Source: Amycolatopsis benzoatilytica AK 16/65 (lineage in GTDB: Bacteria > Actinomycetota > Actinomycetes > Mycobacteriales > Pseudonocardiaceae). Taken from it: DNA of 64,000 nt. Position numbers and translations under genes: made by a program. The notes under the pieces are model-generated. The model saw only the letters and a list, made by a program, of their open reading frames with translations, searched no databases and was not told where the DNA came from. Of this stretch, positions 54,325 to 64,000 are shown in pieces. The stretch spans positions 3,021,195 through 3,085,194 of the forward strand of contig NZ_KB912942.1 of the NCBI RefSeq assembly GCF_000383915.1. The letters are read 5' to 3'. How positions within the stretch are numbered: position 1 is the stretch's first letter; each line of letters opens with the position of its first letter.

Positions 54325-55818
54325 ATGTCGTTCAACCTCGCCGCGATGCTCACCGAATCGGCCGCGGCGCACGCGGACAAGCCGTTCCTGCACGCCGGCG
54401 ACCGGGTGCTGACCTACGCCGAGGTCGACGAGCTTTCCGGCCGCGTCGCCGAATCGCTGGTGCGGCTCGGGCTCGAACCGGGCGACAAGGTCGCGGTGCA
54501 GCTGCCGAACGTGCCGCAGTTCGTCCTCGCCTACTTCGGCATCCTCAAGGCGGGCCTGACGATGGTTCCGCTGAATCCGCTGCTGACCGCGCCGGAGATC
54601 GCGTATCACCTGCAGGACAGCGAGTCCCGGCTGCTGATCGCATTCGACCAGTTCGCGGAGGCCGCGTTCCAGGGCGCGGGCGGGCTTCCGGTGTACGTCG
54701 TCGGCACGCCCGGCGAAGCCCGCGCGTTCGACGAACTCCTCGAAGCGCCGGATTCGGGCCTGCTGCGGGCGATGTCCCCAGACGACACCGCGGTGCTGCT
54801 CTACACCAGCGGCACCACCGGCAAGCCCAAGGGCGCGGAACTGACCCACTTCCAGCTCTTCATGAACTGCACCGTCTCGGGCGAGCTGTTCGGTGCCACC
54901 GCCGAGGATGTGGGCCTTGGCGTGCTGCCGCTGTTCCATGTCTTCGGACTGTCCAGCGTGCTCAACATCATGGTCCGCTTCGGCGGATCTCTCGTGCTGG
55001 TGCCGAGATTCGACGCGGCGACAGTCTTGGACGAGATCGAGCGGCACCGCTGCACGCTCTTCTCCGGCGTCCCGACGATGTACGTCGCGTTGCTGCAACA
55101 GGATCTGTCCGGCCGCGACCTGTCGTCGCTGCGCTCGGCGGTCTCGGGCGGCGCGTCGATGCCCGGCGAGGTGATCCGGGCGTTCGAGGAGAAGTTCGGC
55201 GGGGTCGTCGTCCTCGAAGGCTACGGCCTGTCCGAGACGGCGAGCACGACGACGTTCAACATCAGCGCCGAGCAACGGAAAGTGCTGTCGATCGGCAAAC
55301 CGATCTGGGGCGTGGAGGTGCGAGTCCTCGACGCCGACGGGAAGGTGCTCGGCCCCGGCCCGGACCAGATCGGCGAAATCGTCGTGCGCGGGCACAACGT
55401 CATGAAGGGCTACTACCGCCGCCCGGAGGCGACCGCGCAGACGATCCGCGACGGCTGGTTCCGCACCGGCGACCTCGGCTACCGCGACGACGAGGGCTAC
55501 TTCTTCGTCGTCGACCGGCTCAAAGACCTGGTGATCCGCGGCGGCTTCAACGTCTATCCGCGCGAGATCGAGGAAGTGCTGTACGAGCATCCGGCCGTGG
55601 CGGAAGCCGCGGTCGTCGGCGAGCCGCACGAACGGCTCGGCGAGGAGGTCGCGGCATACGTCGTGCTCAAGGCCGGGTCCAGCGCGAGCGTCGAAGATCT
55701 GGCAATGCACTGTAAGGAACGGCTCGCTGCCTACAAGTATCCGCGCACGATCACACTGCTGGACGAGCTTCCCAAGGGACCCACCGGGAAAATTCTCAAG
55801 CGGACGCTGCGAGGCTGA
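54325..55818 (+). CDS. Acyl-CoA ligase (fatty/aryl acid)
   Basis: A 497-residue ANL-superfamily ligase. Motifs are LLYTSGTTGKPKGAELTH, GYGLSETASTTT, WFRTGDLGY and the C-terminal PTGKILKRTLR with the adenylation Lys. It activates a carboxylic acid with ATP and CoA. It follows the lactonase-like hydrolase directly, which suggests that the hydrolase opens a lactone and the ligase activates the resulting acid. The chain length is not evident. Confidence 0.9.
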   Translation: MSFNLAAMLTESAAAHADKPFLHAGDRVLTYAEVDELSGRVAESLVRLGLEPGDKVAVQLPNVPQFVLAYFGILKAGLTMVPLNPLLTAPEIAYHLQDSESRLLIAFDQFAEAAFQGAGGLPVYVVGTPGEARAFDELLEAPDSGLLRAMSPDDTAVLLYTSGTTGKPKGAELTHFQLFMNCTVSGELFGATAEDVGLGVLPLFHVFGLSSVLNIMVRFGGSLVLVPRFDAATVLDEIERHRCTLFSGVPTMYVALLQQDLSGRDLSSLRSAVSGGASMPGEVIRAFEEKFGGVVVLEGYGLSETASTTTFNISAEQRKVLSIGKPIWGVEVRVLDADGKVLGPGPDQIGEIVVRGHNVMKGYYRRPEATAQTIRDGWFRTGDLGYRDDEGYFFVVDRLKDLVIRGGFNVYPREIEEVLYEHPAVAEAAVVGEPHERLGEEVAAYVVLKAGSSASVEDLAMHCKERLAAYKYPRTITLLDELPKGPTGKILKRTLRG

Positions 55819-55846
55819 CCGGCCCCGGCCCGGGGTCCCGGCCGGT
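55818..55846. terminator. Hairpin between acyl-CoA ligase and lipoprotein
   Basis: Arms ACCGGCC and GGCCGGT with a GC-rich inner part lie right at the stop codon, between two convergent genes. The stem is short and imperfect inside. Confidence 0.4.
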
Positions 55847-55855
55847 GCCGCCGGG

Positions 55856-56302
55856 CTAACCGGTCGTGCGCAGGTCGTAGTCGTGCGGGTCGCCGGCCAG
55901 CGGAGTCGCCGTGACCTGCAATCGGTCGTAATGCCCGTCGGACAATCCGCTGACCGTCACCTCGGTCCGGACCGAAACGACTTTTCCGTCCGCGCAGTCC
56001 GGAGCGCAGTCGTTCTCCCGCAACGTGCCGGTGGCGTGCGCGGTGGCCGAGCCCCATCCGGACCAGTGCAAATCGTCGAGAACGGTATTCGCGTCCGCGC
56101 AGGTCAGGATCAGGCTCGAAGGTTTCACCACGTATTTGCCGCACGCGTTGACAGTCGGCACCGCAGCGGCGGGACTCGACGCGACGGGCGTGGACACCGG
56201 CGGTGCCTCCCCCGGCCCGCCGGCGCACGCCGCGCCGGCGGACGCGATCAGCATTAGCGCACCAGCGCCGAGAACTGATCGTCGAAGTGCGTTTCTCGCC
56301 AT
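55856..56302 (-). CDS. Hypothetical lipoprotein
   Basis: A 148-residue lipoprotein. The lipobox is SAGAACAG (Cys near 26), followed by a Pro/Ser/Thr linker. The folded part starts at about residue 50 and has four cysteines (ACGKY, TCADAN, DCAPDCADG) that may form two disulfides. I do not recognise the family. ATG 56302 has GGGAGGGAG upstream. It is exported and anchored on the cell surface. Confidence 0.75.
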   Translation of the reverse strand: MARNALRRSVLGAGALMLIASAGAACAGGPGEAPPVSTPVASSPAAAVPTVNACGKYVVKPSSLILTCADANTVLDDLHWSGWGSATAHATGTLRENDCAPDCADGKVVSVRTEVTVSGLSDGHYDRLQVTATPLAGDPHDYDLRTTG

Positions 56303-56631
56303 GGCTTTCTCCCTCCCGCGCGGCTCCGGACGATGCCCCCGAATCACCGTAGTCGTTCCGGGCAGATGTGCGGGTTAGTACCTCGCGATCCGGCGTCTTT
56401 ACTTCGCGTTGTTTCGACGAGTTTCTTCATGTCGGTCTGGACGAGGCGGACCTTGACGCTGATGCAGGCAGGCGCAGCGACCCAAGTCCGTGAAGGACCC
56501 CTTGAGGGAATCTGAGTCCGGCAAGGGCCCCTTCACTGCAGTTCCACCGCTGCCCCGGCCCGGGAACCCATATGATCCGCCCGGCGTCGTACCCGCGTCG
56601 CGGTCTGGGCGGAAAGCTGTGGAGGACAGGC
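56303..56631. other. 329-base divergent region with repeat
   Basis: No gene is supported. It contains one nested palindromic repeat. Promoters for the lipoprotein and the small membrane protein should be here, but none is clear. Confidence 0.5.
56486..56536. repeat. Nested palindromic intergenic repeat, copy E
   Basis: Left arm GTCCGTGAAGGACCCCTTGA, inner GGGAATC, then GTCCGGCAAGGG and CCCCTTCAC. The right outer arm is shortened. This copy lies between divergent genes, so it cannot be just a transcription terminator for both. Confidence 0.85.
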
Positions 56632-57132
56632 ATGTCGAACCTGGGGTTGACCCTCATCCGGATCATTCCGGAGCTGTTGCAGCTGGTGGTGGGTTTGATC
56701 GGCCTGATCGTTTCGGTCCAGCGACGCGCCCGCGGGGTTTCCGGGCTGATGGTGGCCGCGTTCGCGGTCATGCTGGTCGCGACGGCGGCCTCGATCGCCT
56801 GGCAGTTCCTGCTGATGGACACGACGTCCTGGATGGACTCCGACCACCTCAGCAGCGACGAGATCACGGTGATCTTCACGGTCGTCGGCCTCGTGCTCGA
56901 CGGACTCAGCCTGCTCTCGTGGATCCTGGTCGCGGTAGCGGTCGCCAAGGGCGGCCGGCAGCCGCAGCAGCCCGGATACGCCCCGGTCGGCTACGCGCCG
57001 CAGCCGGGATTCGGGCCGGGGCAGCCAGGATTCGGGCCGCCGCAGCAGGGTTTCGGCACCACCCCGCCGTCCGGGTACAGCCAGCCCGGGCAGCCGCCGT
57101 TCCCCCAGGACGGGCCGCCGCCGCAGAGCTGA
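56632..57132 (+). CDS. Small membrane protein with Pro/Gly/Gln-rich tail
   Basis: A 166-residue protein with three hydrophobic segments (LIRIIPELLQLVVGLIGLIV; VAAFAVMLVATAASIAWQF; IFTVVGLVLDGLSLLSWILV) and a C-terminal tail of about 50 residues with PQPGFGPGQPGFGPP repeats. Similar tails occur in actinobacterial envelope proteins. Function unknown. ATG 56632 follows GTGGAGGA. It converges with glnK, 10 bases away. Confidence 0.75.
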   Translation: MSNLGLTLIRIIPELLQLVVGLIGLIVSVQRRARGVSGLMVAAFAVMLVATAASIAWQFLLMDTTSWMDSDHLSSDEITVIFTVVGLVLDGLSLLSWILVAVAVAKGGRQPQQPGYAPVGYAPQPGFGPGQPGFGPPQQGFGTTPPSGYSQPGQPPFPQDGPPPQS

Positions 57133-57142
57133 CCGCGGAACG

Positions 57143-58828
<1,686 letters not shown>

Positions 58829-58841
58829 CTAACCGCGCGGT

Positions 58842-58857
58842 GTTACGAGGATGTTTC
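58842..58857 (-). promoter_or_regulatory. GlnR-type box upstream of amt
   Basis: On the coding strand the sequence reads GAAAC, six bases, GTAAC, which matches half of the actinobacterial GlnR pattern (GTnAC-n6-GaAAC repeats). It lies 54 bases upstream of amt, as expected for nitrogen-limited activation. Only one pair is seen. Confidence 0.5.
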
Positions 58858-59046
58858 CGTCGTGCTTCCGGCGGTCGCCCGCAACCGGGCGAAACAGCCG
58901 AAACGGAATCAGCGGGAAGAGGAATGCCCGCAGAAGCGGACAGCAGCGGCCGGACTGCGCGAAGTCGCCGAAAAGGGGGCAGTCCGGTCGGCGCGGCGGC
59001 CGCGGCCAGTCCGCGGTTCCGGTCCGAGCCAGCGAAAAGGAGGTGC

Positions 59047-59724
59047 TCAGCGAGGGTCCAGCAGCGCAGGCAACTCCGCCACCGAACCCAGCACGTGCGT
59101 CGCGCCGTGCGCGCGCAGCACCGCTTCGTTGTGCGCTCCGGTCAGCACTCCGGCAACCACCGAAGCTCCGGCTCGGCGGCCGGTCAGCATGTCGAACCCG
59201 GTGTCGCCCGCCACGGCCACCGCGCGCACGTCGCTGATTCCCAAGCGCAGCACCGCCGTCAGCACCAGGTCGGGGAACGGCCGTCCGCGGCCCGCGTCCG
59301 AGGGGCACATCACCAGGTCGGCCACCTCGGTCCAGCCGAGCCGGGCGAGGAGCGCGTCGCGGGTCTCGGCCGAGAAACCGGTGCTGAGGCATACCTTGCG
59401 GCCCTGTGCCTGGAGCTTGTCGATCGCCTCCGCCGCACCGGGCAGCGGCTCGGCCGCTTCGATCGCGTGCGCGGCGAACGCCTTCTCGAACGCGAGATTC
59501 GCTTGTTCGGCAACGTCGTCCTCCGCGAACAATGCGCGGAATACCTCAATTTTGGACTGTCCCATGGTGTCGCGGACGTAAGCGTCCACCTCCGCGCGCT
59601 CCGGCGAGTCCGCCGGCACGCCTGCCGTCTCCAGCGCCTCCGCGAAGGCGGCTTCGACCGCTCCGTCGTCGCGAACCGTCGTGCCGGCCAGGTCCAGCAC
59701 GACCAACTCGATGCCTGCGCTCAT
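59047..59724 (-). CDS. Phosphonatase-like HAD hydrolase
   Basis: A 225-residue HAD hydrolase of the PhnX-like type. The nucleophile is Asp11 in [10 protein letters not shown]; the cap has Lys58 in [13 protein letters not shown], the position of the Schiff-base lysine of phosphonoacetaldehyde hydrolase. [19 protein letters not shown] holds the metal-binding Asp. It may cleave phosphonoacetaldehyde or a related phosphonate. Its ATG overlaps the pta stop (ATGA). Confidence 0.82.
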   Translation of the reverse strand: MSAGIELVVLDLAGTTVRDDGAVEAAFAEALETAGVPADSPERAEVDAYVRDTMGQSKIEVFRALFAEDDVAEQANLAFEKAFAAHAIEAAEPLPGAAEAIDKLQAQGRKVCLSTGFSAETRDALLARLGWTEVADLVMCPSDAGRGRPFPDLVLTAVLRLGISDVRAVAVAGDTGFDMLTGRRAGASVVAGVLTGAHNEAVLRAHGATHVLGSVAELPALLDPR

Positions 59725-60710
59725 CGGGCTTCCTCCATTTCCCGGCCGGTCACCGCGTGCACCGCGCTGATCAGCGCCATCGTCTCGACATCGGCCGCGC
59801 TGCACCCGCGCGAAAGATCGTGCAGCGGCGCGGCGACGCCTTGCAGGATCGGGCCGAGCGCGGTCGCGCCGCCGAGCCGTTCGGCGACCTTGTAGGCGAT
59901 GTTTCCGGCGTCGAGATTCGGGAACACCAGCACATTCGCCCGACCGGCGACGGACGAGCGCGGCGCCTTCGCCATGCCCACCGCGTCCACCACGGCGGCG
60001 TCGAACTGCAGTTCGCCGTCCACCTCGATGCCGGGCAGCCGTTCCTGGACCAACTCGGTGGCGCGCCGGACCTTCTCCACCGCGGAGTGCTTCGCGCTGC
60101 CGCGAGTGCTGAACGACAGCAACGCGACGACCGGCTCGGTTCCGGTGAGCGCACGGTGCGTTTCGGCGGCGCTCGCGGCGATGTCCGCCAGCGCGTCGGC
60201 GTCCGGCTCCGGCACCACAGCGCAATCGGCGAAGGTGAGTGCCCGGCCGTCTCGCAGCAGCATCAGGAACGAGCTGCTCAAGGTCCGCACGCCAGGGACC
60301 AGGCCGACGATCCGCAGGCCGGCCCGGAGCACGTCGGAAGTCGGCCGGGTCGCGCCGGCCAGGCAGGCGTCGACCCGGCCGAGGGCCAGCGCGGCCGCGG
60401 CGAGCGCGAGCGGGTCGCAGACCACCGTGTCCGTCCGGCCCGGGAACGCGGCGGCAAGCCGGGCGAGGACGGCTTCGTCGGCCGCGAGTTCCGCAGTGTC
60501 CAAAACGGACGGAACAGGCAGCCCCAAAACAGCAGCGGCCGCGGCGATTTCCGCGGTCGGACCGACCAGCAACGGTCGGATCGCGCCTTGCTCGGTCAGC
60601 CGGGCGGCCGCGCGGACCGCGCGTTCATCGGCACCGTCGGCCAGTGCGACCCGCGGGCGGGCGCTGCCGACGCGTTCGCGCCAGGTCTCGGCCAGAGGGG
60701 CCATGGTCAT
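59721..60710 (-). CDS. pta: Phosphate acetyltransferase
   Basis: A 329-residue short-form phosphate acetyl/butyryltransferase making acetyl-phosphate and CoA from acetyl-CoA and Pi. Blocks are [57 protein letters not shown] and [19 protein letters not shown] 60710 is chosen from GAGGAG 8 bases upstream. No ackA lies beside it. It is paired with a phosphonatase-like hydrolase and divergent from alanine dehydrogenase. Confidence 0.9.
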   Translation of the reverse strand: MTMAPLAETWRERVGSARPRVALADGADERAVRAAARLTEQGAIRPLLVGPTAEIAAAAAVLGLPVPSVLDTAELAADEAVLARLAAAFPGRTDTVVCDPLALAAAALALGRVDACLAGATRPTSDVLRAGLRIVGLVPGVRTLSSSFLMLLRDGRALTFADCAVVPEPDADALADIAASAAETHRALTGTEPVVALLSFSTRGSAKHSAVEKVRRATELVQERLPGIEVDGELQFDAAVVDAVGMAKAPRSSVAGRANVLVFPNLDAGNIAYKVAERLGGATALGPILQGVAAPLHDLSRGCSAADVETMALISAVHAVTGREMEEAR

Positions 60711-60909
60711 CTCGCAACTCCTCGCGGCGGACAGCAACGCTCTCCGTGAGGATGGCGACCCGCTGGCCACCACGACAGGGCCAGAACCGTCCCCGATGGC
60801 GGGTCCAGCCGAGCTCCTTCTGGACCCTTCGACCGCGCGGTTTCTGGCACTTTCGCCGTGGCCAGCCGTCCCGCACTCTCGGTCCACACACGACAGATGG
60901 GAGCAGGCG

Positions 60910-62025
60910 ATGAAGATCGGTGTGCCTCGTGAGGTCAAGAACCACGAGTACCGGGTAGCGGCGACGCCGGCCGGCGTGCACGAGTTCGTCGCGGCCGGCC
61001 ACGAGGTCTTCGTGGAGCGCGGCGCGGGCGAGGGCTCGTCCATTCGCGACGACGACTACGCGGCCGCCGGCGCGAAGCTGCTCGACCGGGCGGACGACGT
61101 GTGGGGCACCGCGGAACTGGTGCTGAAAGTGAAGGAACCGGTCGCCGAGGAGTACCACCGGCTCCGCTCCGACCAGCTGCTGTTCACCTACCTGCACCTC
61201 GCGGCCAGCGAGCCCTGCACGCGGGCGCTGCTCGACGCGGGCACGACGACGGTCGCCTACGAGACCGTGCAGCTGCCCAACGGCTCGCTTCCGTTGCTGT
61301 TCCCGATGAGCGAGGTAGCCGGCCGGCTGGCGCCGCAGGTCGGCGCGCAGACGCTGATGCGCGTGAACGGCGGGCGCGGCGTGCTGATCGGCGGCGTGTC
61401 CGGAGTCCCGCCGGCCCGCGTGGTCGTGCTGGGCGCGGGCGTCGCCGGGATGAACGCGGTCGCGGTCGCGGCGGGCACCTGGGGCGACGTCGTGTTGTTC
61501 GACAAGAACGTGGACAAGCTGCGTGCCGCGGACCGGATGTACCAGGGCCGCATCCGCACCGCCGCGGCGAACTCGTACGCGATCGAGCAGGCGGTGCTCG
61601 AAGCCGACCTGGTGATCGGCGCGGTGCTGGTGCCCGGGGCGAAGGCGCCGAGCCTGGTGTCCAACGAGACGGTCTCCCGGATGAAGCCGGGCAGCGTGCT
61701 GGTGGACATCTCGATCGATCAGGGCGGCTGCTTCGAAGACTCCCGGCCCACGACGCACGCCGAGCCGACCTTCCGCGTCCACGAATCGGTGTTCTACTGC
61801 GTGGCCAACATGCCGGGCGCGGTACCGCACACCTCCACGCACGCGCTCACCAATGTGACACTGCCCTATGCGCTGGAAATCGCGAACAAGGGCCTGCGGA
61901 CCGCGGTGCGCGACACGCCCGAACTGCTCGGCGGCGTGAACACCGTGTCCGGGACGCTGACCTACGAGCCGGTCGCCGTCGCCCACGGCCTTCCCGTCGC
62001 GGACGCGGCCGCCGCGCTCGCCTGA
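60910..62025 (+). CDS. ald: Alanine dehydrogenase
   Basis: A 371-residue NAD-dependent alanine dehydrogenase that interconverts L-alanine and pyruvate plus ammonia. Active-site residues are Lys75 (VLKVKEP) and His96 (TYLHLAAS); the nucleotide loop is [13 protein letters not shown], and [17 protein letters not shown] ends the site. ATG 60910 gives the standard family length. It may recycle alanine formed by a pyruvate-dependent transaminase. Confidence 0.95.
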   Translation: MKIGVPREVKNHEYRVAATPAGVHEFVAAGHEVFVERGAGEGSSIRDDDYAAAGAKLLDRADDVWGTAELVLKVKEPVAEEYHRLRSDQLLFTYLHLAASEPCTRALLDAGTTTVAYETVQLPNGSLPLLFPMSEVAGRLAPQVGAQTLMRVNGGRGVLIGGVSGVPPARVVVLGAGVAGMNAVAVAAGTWGDVVLFDKNVDKLRAADRMYQGRIRTAAANSYAIEQAVLEADLVIGAVLVPGAKAPSLVSNETVSRMKPGSVLVDISIDQGGCFEDSRPTTHAEPTFRVHESVFYCVANMPGAVPHTSTHALTNVTLPYALEIANKGLRTAVRDTPELLGGVNTVSGTLTYEPVAVAHGLPVADAAAALA

Positions 62026-62027
62026 GG

Positions 62028-62048
62028 CGCGCCGGCCCACCCGGCGCG
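62028..62048 (+). terminator. Terminator hairpin after ald
   Basis: A perfect 8-bp stem CGCGCCGG / CCGGCGCG with a 5-base loop begins 2 bases after the ald stop. It separates ald from the MocR gene. Confidence 0.6.
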
Positions 62049-62122
62049 GGGTGGGAAAACGGGCCGCCGCACGTTACGTTCGGCCCACCTTGCCCCGCGC
62101 CGGCCATCGGAGGAGAACGCCC

Positions 62123-63586
62123 TTGCCGCGCACCTTGATCGAGATCGACCGGTCGTCCGACGAGCCGCTGTACCGGCAGGTCCGCCGGGCGATCGAGCAC
62201 GGCATCGCGGTCGGTACGTTCGACCCGGCGCGCCGGCTGCCCAGCTCGCGGGAGCTGGCCGTGGAGCTGGGTGTCTCCCGTAACACGATCAACCTTGCCT
62301 ACCAGGAGCTGGTGGCCGAGGGCTACGTGGACAGCCGCGAACGCAGCGGGCTGTTCGTCAACCGGGAGATGCGCCCGCACTGCGCGACCGAGCAGCGCGA
62401 CACCGAGTCGCGCATCGACTGGACCCGCCGCGTGCGCAGCTTCCCGGACGCCGGCATCGCGCACATCGAGAAGCGCAGCGACTGGGCGAGCTATCCGTAC
62501 CCGTTCCTCGCCGGGCAGGTCGACGTCGCCGCCTTCCCCGCGCGGTCGTGGACTCGCTGCCTGCGCGACGCGCTGTACAAACCGCACGTGTTCCACAGCC
62601 TCCAGGACAGCGTCGGCTCCGACGACCCGATGCTGGTCGAGATGGTCTGCCGGGAGCTGCTGACCGCCCGCGGGATCGAAGCGGAACCGGACGAAGTGCT
62701 GATCACCGTCGGATCGCAGCAGGGGCTCGACCTGCTCGGCCGGGTGCTGCTCGGACCGGACCAGGTGGTGGGCATCGAAAACCCCGGCTATCTCGACGCA
62801 CGGCACATTTTCCTGCGCACCGGAGCGCGAGTCGCCGGAATCGACGTCGACTCCCGCGGCCTGCGCCCGCCCGAGTCGCTCGACGGGATCGACCTGCTCT
62901 ACCTCACGCCGAGCCACCAGCACCCGACGAACGCGACACTGAGCATCGGCCGCCGCCGCCAGCTGCTCGCCCAGGCCGCCGCGTCCGGGACTGTGGTCGT
63001 CGAGGACGACTACGACAGCGAGTTCCGCTACCAGGGCAGCCCGACTCCCGCACTGAAGGCGCTCGACAGCAGCGGGGACGCGGTCTACCTGGGCACGTTC
63101 TCCAAGTTCCTGTCCCCGGGGCTGCGACTGGGCTACCTGGTCGGGCCGAAGGAACTGGTGCGCGCCCTGCGCGAAGCCCGCCGCTACATGGTGCGCCACC
63201 CGCCCGGGCAGCTGCAGCGCGCATTGGCGCTGCTCATCGAAAGCGGCGAGTACCACCGTTCGCTGCGGCGCTACCGCACGAAACTCATGCGCAAGTGGGC
63301 CGCCACCTGCGCCGCCTCCGCCGAAGATCTGCCGTGGCCGCAGCCGCCGTACCCGCCCGGCGGCGTCAGCCTGTGGATGACCGGCCCGCCCGAGCTGGAC
63401 TGCCGGGTCCTGGTGGAGCGCGCCGAGCGGAAGGGAATCCTGATCGAGCCCGGCGACATCTTCTTCCTCGGCGACGATCCGCCGCGCAACCACTTCCGCA
63501 TCGGGTTCTCCGCCACGCCGGCGCCGGCGATCGAACCGGGAATCCGGCTGCTCGGCCAGGTGTGCACAGAGCTGCTCGGGGGCTGA
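62123..63586 (+). CDS. MocR-type (GntR/aminotransferase) transcriptional regulator
   Basis: A 487-residue fusion of a GntR winged helix (1-75; LPSSRELAVELGVSRNTINLAYQELVAEGYVDSRERSGLFV) with an aminotransferase class I fold. The PLP lysine is Lys328 in GTFSKFLSPGLRLGYLVGP. The start is TTG 62123, supported by AGGAGAA 6 bases upstream and by the family start LIEIDRSSDEPLYRQV. MocR regulators such as TauR, GabR, EhuR and PdxR sense amine or PLP-linked ligands. It may control the ald/pta genes. Confidence 0.9.
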   Translation: MPRTLIEIDRSSDEPLYRQVRRAIEHGIAVGTFDPARRLPSSRELAVELGVSRNTINLAYQELVAEGYVDSRERSGLFVNREMRPHCATEQRDTESRIDWTRRVRSFPDAGIAHIEKRSDWASYPYPFLAGQVDVAAFPARSWTRCLRDALYKPHVFHSLQDSVGSDDPMLVEMVCRELLTARGIEAEPDEVLITVGSQQGLDLLGRVLLGPDQVVGIENPGYLDARHIFLRTGARVAGIDVDSRGLRPPESLDGIDLLYLTPSHQHPTNATLSIGRRRQLLAQAAASGTVVVEDDYDSEFRYQGSPTPALKALDSSGDAVYLGTFSKFLSPGLRLGYLVGPKELVRALREARRYMVRHPPGQLQRALALLIESGEYHRSLRRYRTKLMRKWAATCAASAEDLPWPQPPYPPGGVSLWMTGPPELDCRVLVERAERKGILIEPGDIFFLGDDPPRNHFRIGFSATPAPAIEPGIRLLGQVCTELLGG

Positions 63587-63613
63587 ACCCGGCCACGTCC
63601 GGCGGCCCCGGCT

Positions 63614-63667
63614 GTCAGTGAAGGACCCCTTGAGGGACTTGGATTCCGTGAAGGGGCCCCTGACGGA
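63614..63667. repeat. Nested palindromic intergenic repeat, copy F
   Basis: Left arm GTCAGTGAAGGACCCCTTGA, middle GGGACTTGGATTCC, right arm GTGAAGGGGCCCCTGACGGAC. The outer arm is recombined relative to other copies, with GTCAG pairing CTGAC. Confidence 0.85.
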
Positions 63668-63701
63668 CGCGGAGTTCGTCAGGACCTCCGACGGACCTGG
63701 A

Positions 63702-63754
63702 GTCCGTGAAGGGAACATTCAGGGACTCTGAGTCCCTCAAGGGGTCCTTCACGA
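63702..63754. repeat. Nested palindromic intergenic repeat, copy G
   Basis: GTCCGTGAAGGG at the left, TCCCTCAAGGGGTCCTTCAC at the right, with the inner pair AGGGACTC / GAGTCCCT forming a perfect stem. It is 34 bases from copy F, so the two form a compound element. Confidence 0.88.
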
Positions 63755-63888
63755 CCGCACCGCACCCGGACCCGGACGAACCGCGGAACGCTCGCCCCGC
63801 AACCGCCCCCGGCGGCATCAACACCGGCCTGGTGTCGATGGGGTTGAACCTGGTGATCGTCTTCGGCTGGAGCCTGCTTTCTCGCTGC

Positions 63889-64000
63889 TCAGCCGGCCGG
63901 CTGACGGCGCGCGATCAGGTCGAGGATCTCGCGGAAGGCGCGGAAACCCGTGCCTTCCGCGGCATCCAGCGACAGGCTGCGTCGGTAGTACGCGCTCAGA
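63889..64000 (-). CDS. C-terminal end of an unidentified protein (start outside window)
   Basis: The last 36 codons of a leftward gene enter the window: SAYYRRSLSLDAAEGTGFRA, then FREILDLIARRQPAG and a TGA stop at 63889. Codon use is strongly coding-like. The helical sequence could end a regulator or TPR protein, but I cannot assign it. Confidence 0.6.
   Translation of the reverse strand, partial: LSAYYRRSLSLDAAEGTGFRAFREILDLIARRQPAG

Larger units (their letters stand above)
63587..63888. other. 302-base convergent region with compound repeats
   Basis: The left half is occupied by two palindromic repeat copies. From about 63760 to 63880 the plus strand is open and reads a hydrophobic GGINTGLVSMGLNLVIVFGW segment, which looks like a membrane helix, but no start or full gene can be supported. 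Confidence 0.5.

Overview
The window is about 70% GC, uses many GTG and TTG starts, is tightly packed, and carries actinobacterial gene families: two F420-type luciferase-like oxidoreductases, a mycothiol-type isomerase relative, an LppP/LprE-type protein and a DUF6480-like small protein. I infer a filamentous actinomycete, most likely a Pseudonocardiaceae member such as Amycolatopsis. No rRNA, tRNA, CRISPR array, transposase or phage gene was seen. The content looks like accessory metabolism from a chromosome arm.

Left edge (1-2.3 kb): the 3' end of a modular polyketide synthase whose ketosynthase runs straight into a post-AT tail with no acyltransferase, then an ArsR-like regulator and an MbtH-like protein. 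This is probably the border of a PKS/NRPS cluster. 2.5-7.7 kb: a LysR regulator divergent from prpF, an MFS transporter and a tcuA-like flavoprotein, a tricarballylate/aconitate-type uptake and oxidation set without tcuB. 7.7-17.8 kb: secreted GH12 and GH3 enzymes, a LacI regulator, a sugar ABC importer without its own ATPase, and GH31, together suggesting xyloglucan or related beta-glucan use. 18-25.4 kb: an internally shortened maleylpyruvate-isomerase-like protein, a cation/proton antiporter, a secreted S1 protease, a secreted papain-like protease with a translationally linked membrane-anchored partner, and a GAF-PAS histidine kinase with its response regulator. 25.6-30.9 kb: an acetoacetate-CoA ligase between two luciferase-like oxidoreductases, then an LppP/LprE-domain membrane protein.

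30.9-36.8 kb: a five-gene oligopeptide/dipeptide ABC importer. 37.2-42.2 kb: a quinate/shikimate set (MHS-family transporter, TetR, shikimate dehydrogenase, 3-dehydroshikimate dehydratase with a degenerate HPPD-like tail) around a near-perfect TetR operator. 42.2-43.7 kb: repeats and a secreted phosphoesterase. 43.7-51.7 kb: a CopD-like protein behind an iron-box-like site, divergent from an amine oxidation operon (APC permease, copper amine oxidase, His-rich small membrane protein, aldehyde dehydrogenase, SnoaL-like protein, TetR). 52-57 kb: small actinobacterial proteins, a phosphotriesterase-like lactonase coupled to an acyl-CoA ligase, a lipoprotein and a small membrane protein. 57.1-58.8 kb: amt-glnK without glnD, with Glu in place of the first pore histidine. 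59-63.6 kb: a phosphonatase-like hydrolase with pta, divergent from alanine dehydrogenase and a MocR-type regulator.

The most unusual sequence-level feature is a family of about 54-bp nested palindromes built from GTCCGTGAAGG ... CCTTCACGGAC arms, present as at least seven copies and only between genes. A 31-bp tandem repeat and several strong hairpins and dyads are also recorded. The best-supported new leads are the repeat family, the Amt Glu/His pore, the incomplete tcu and qsu pathways, and the iron-box/copper-oxidase pairing.
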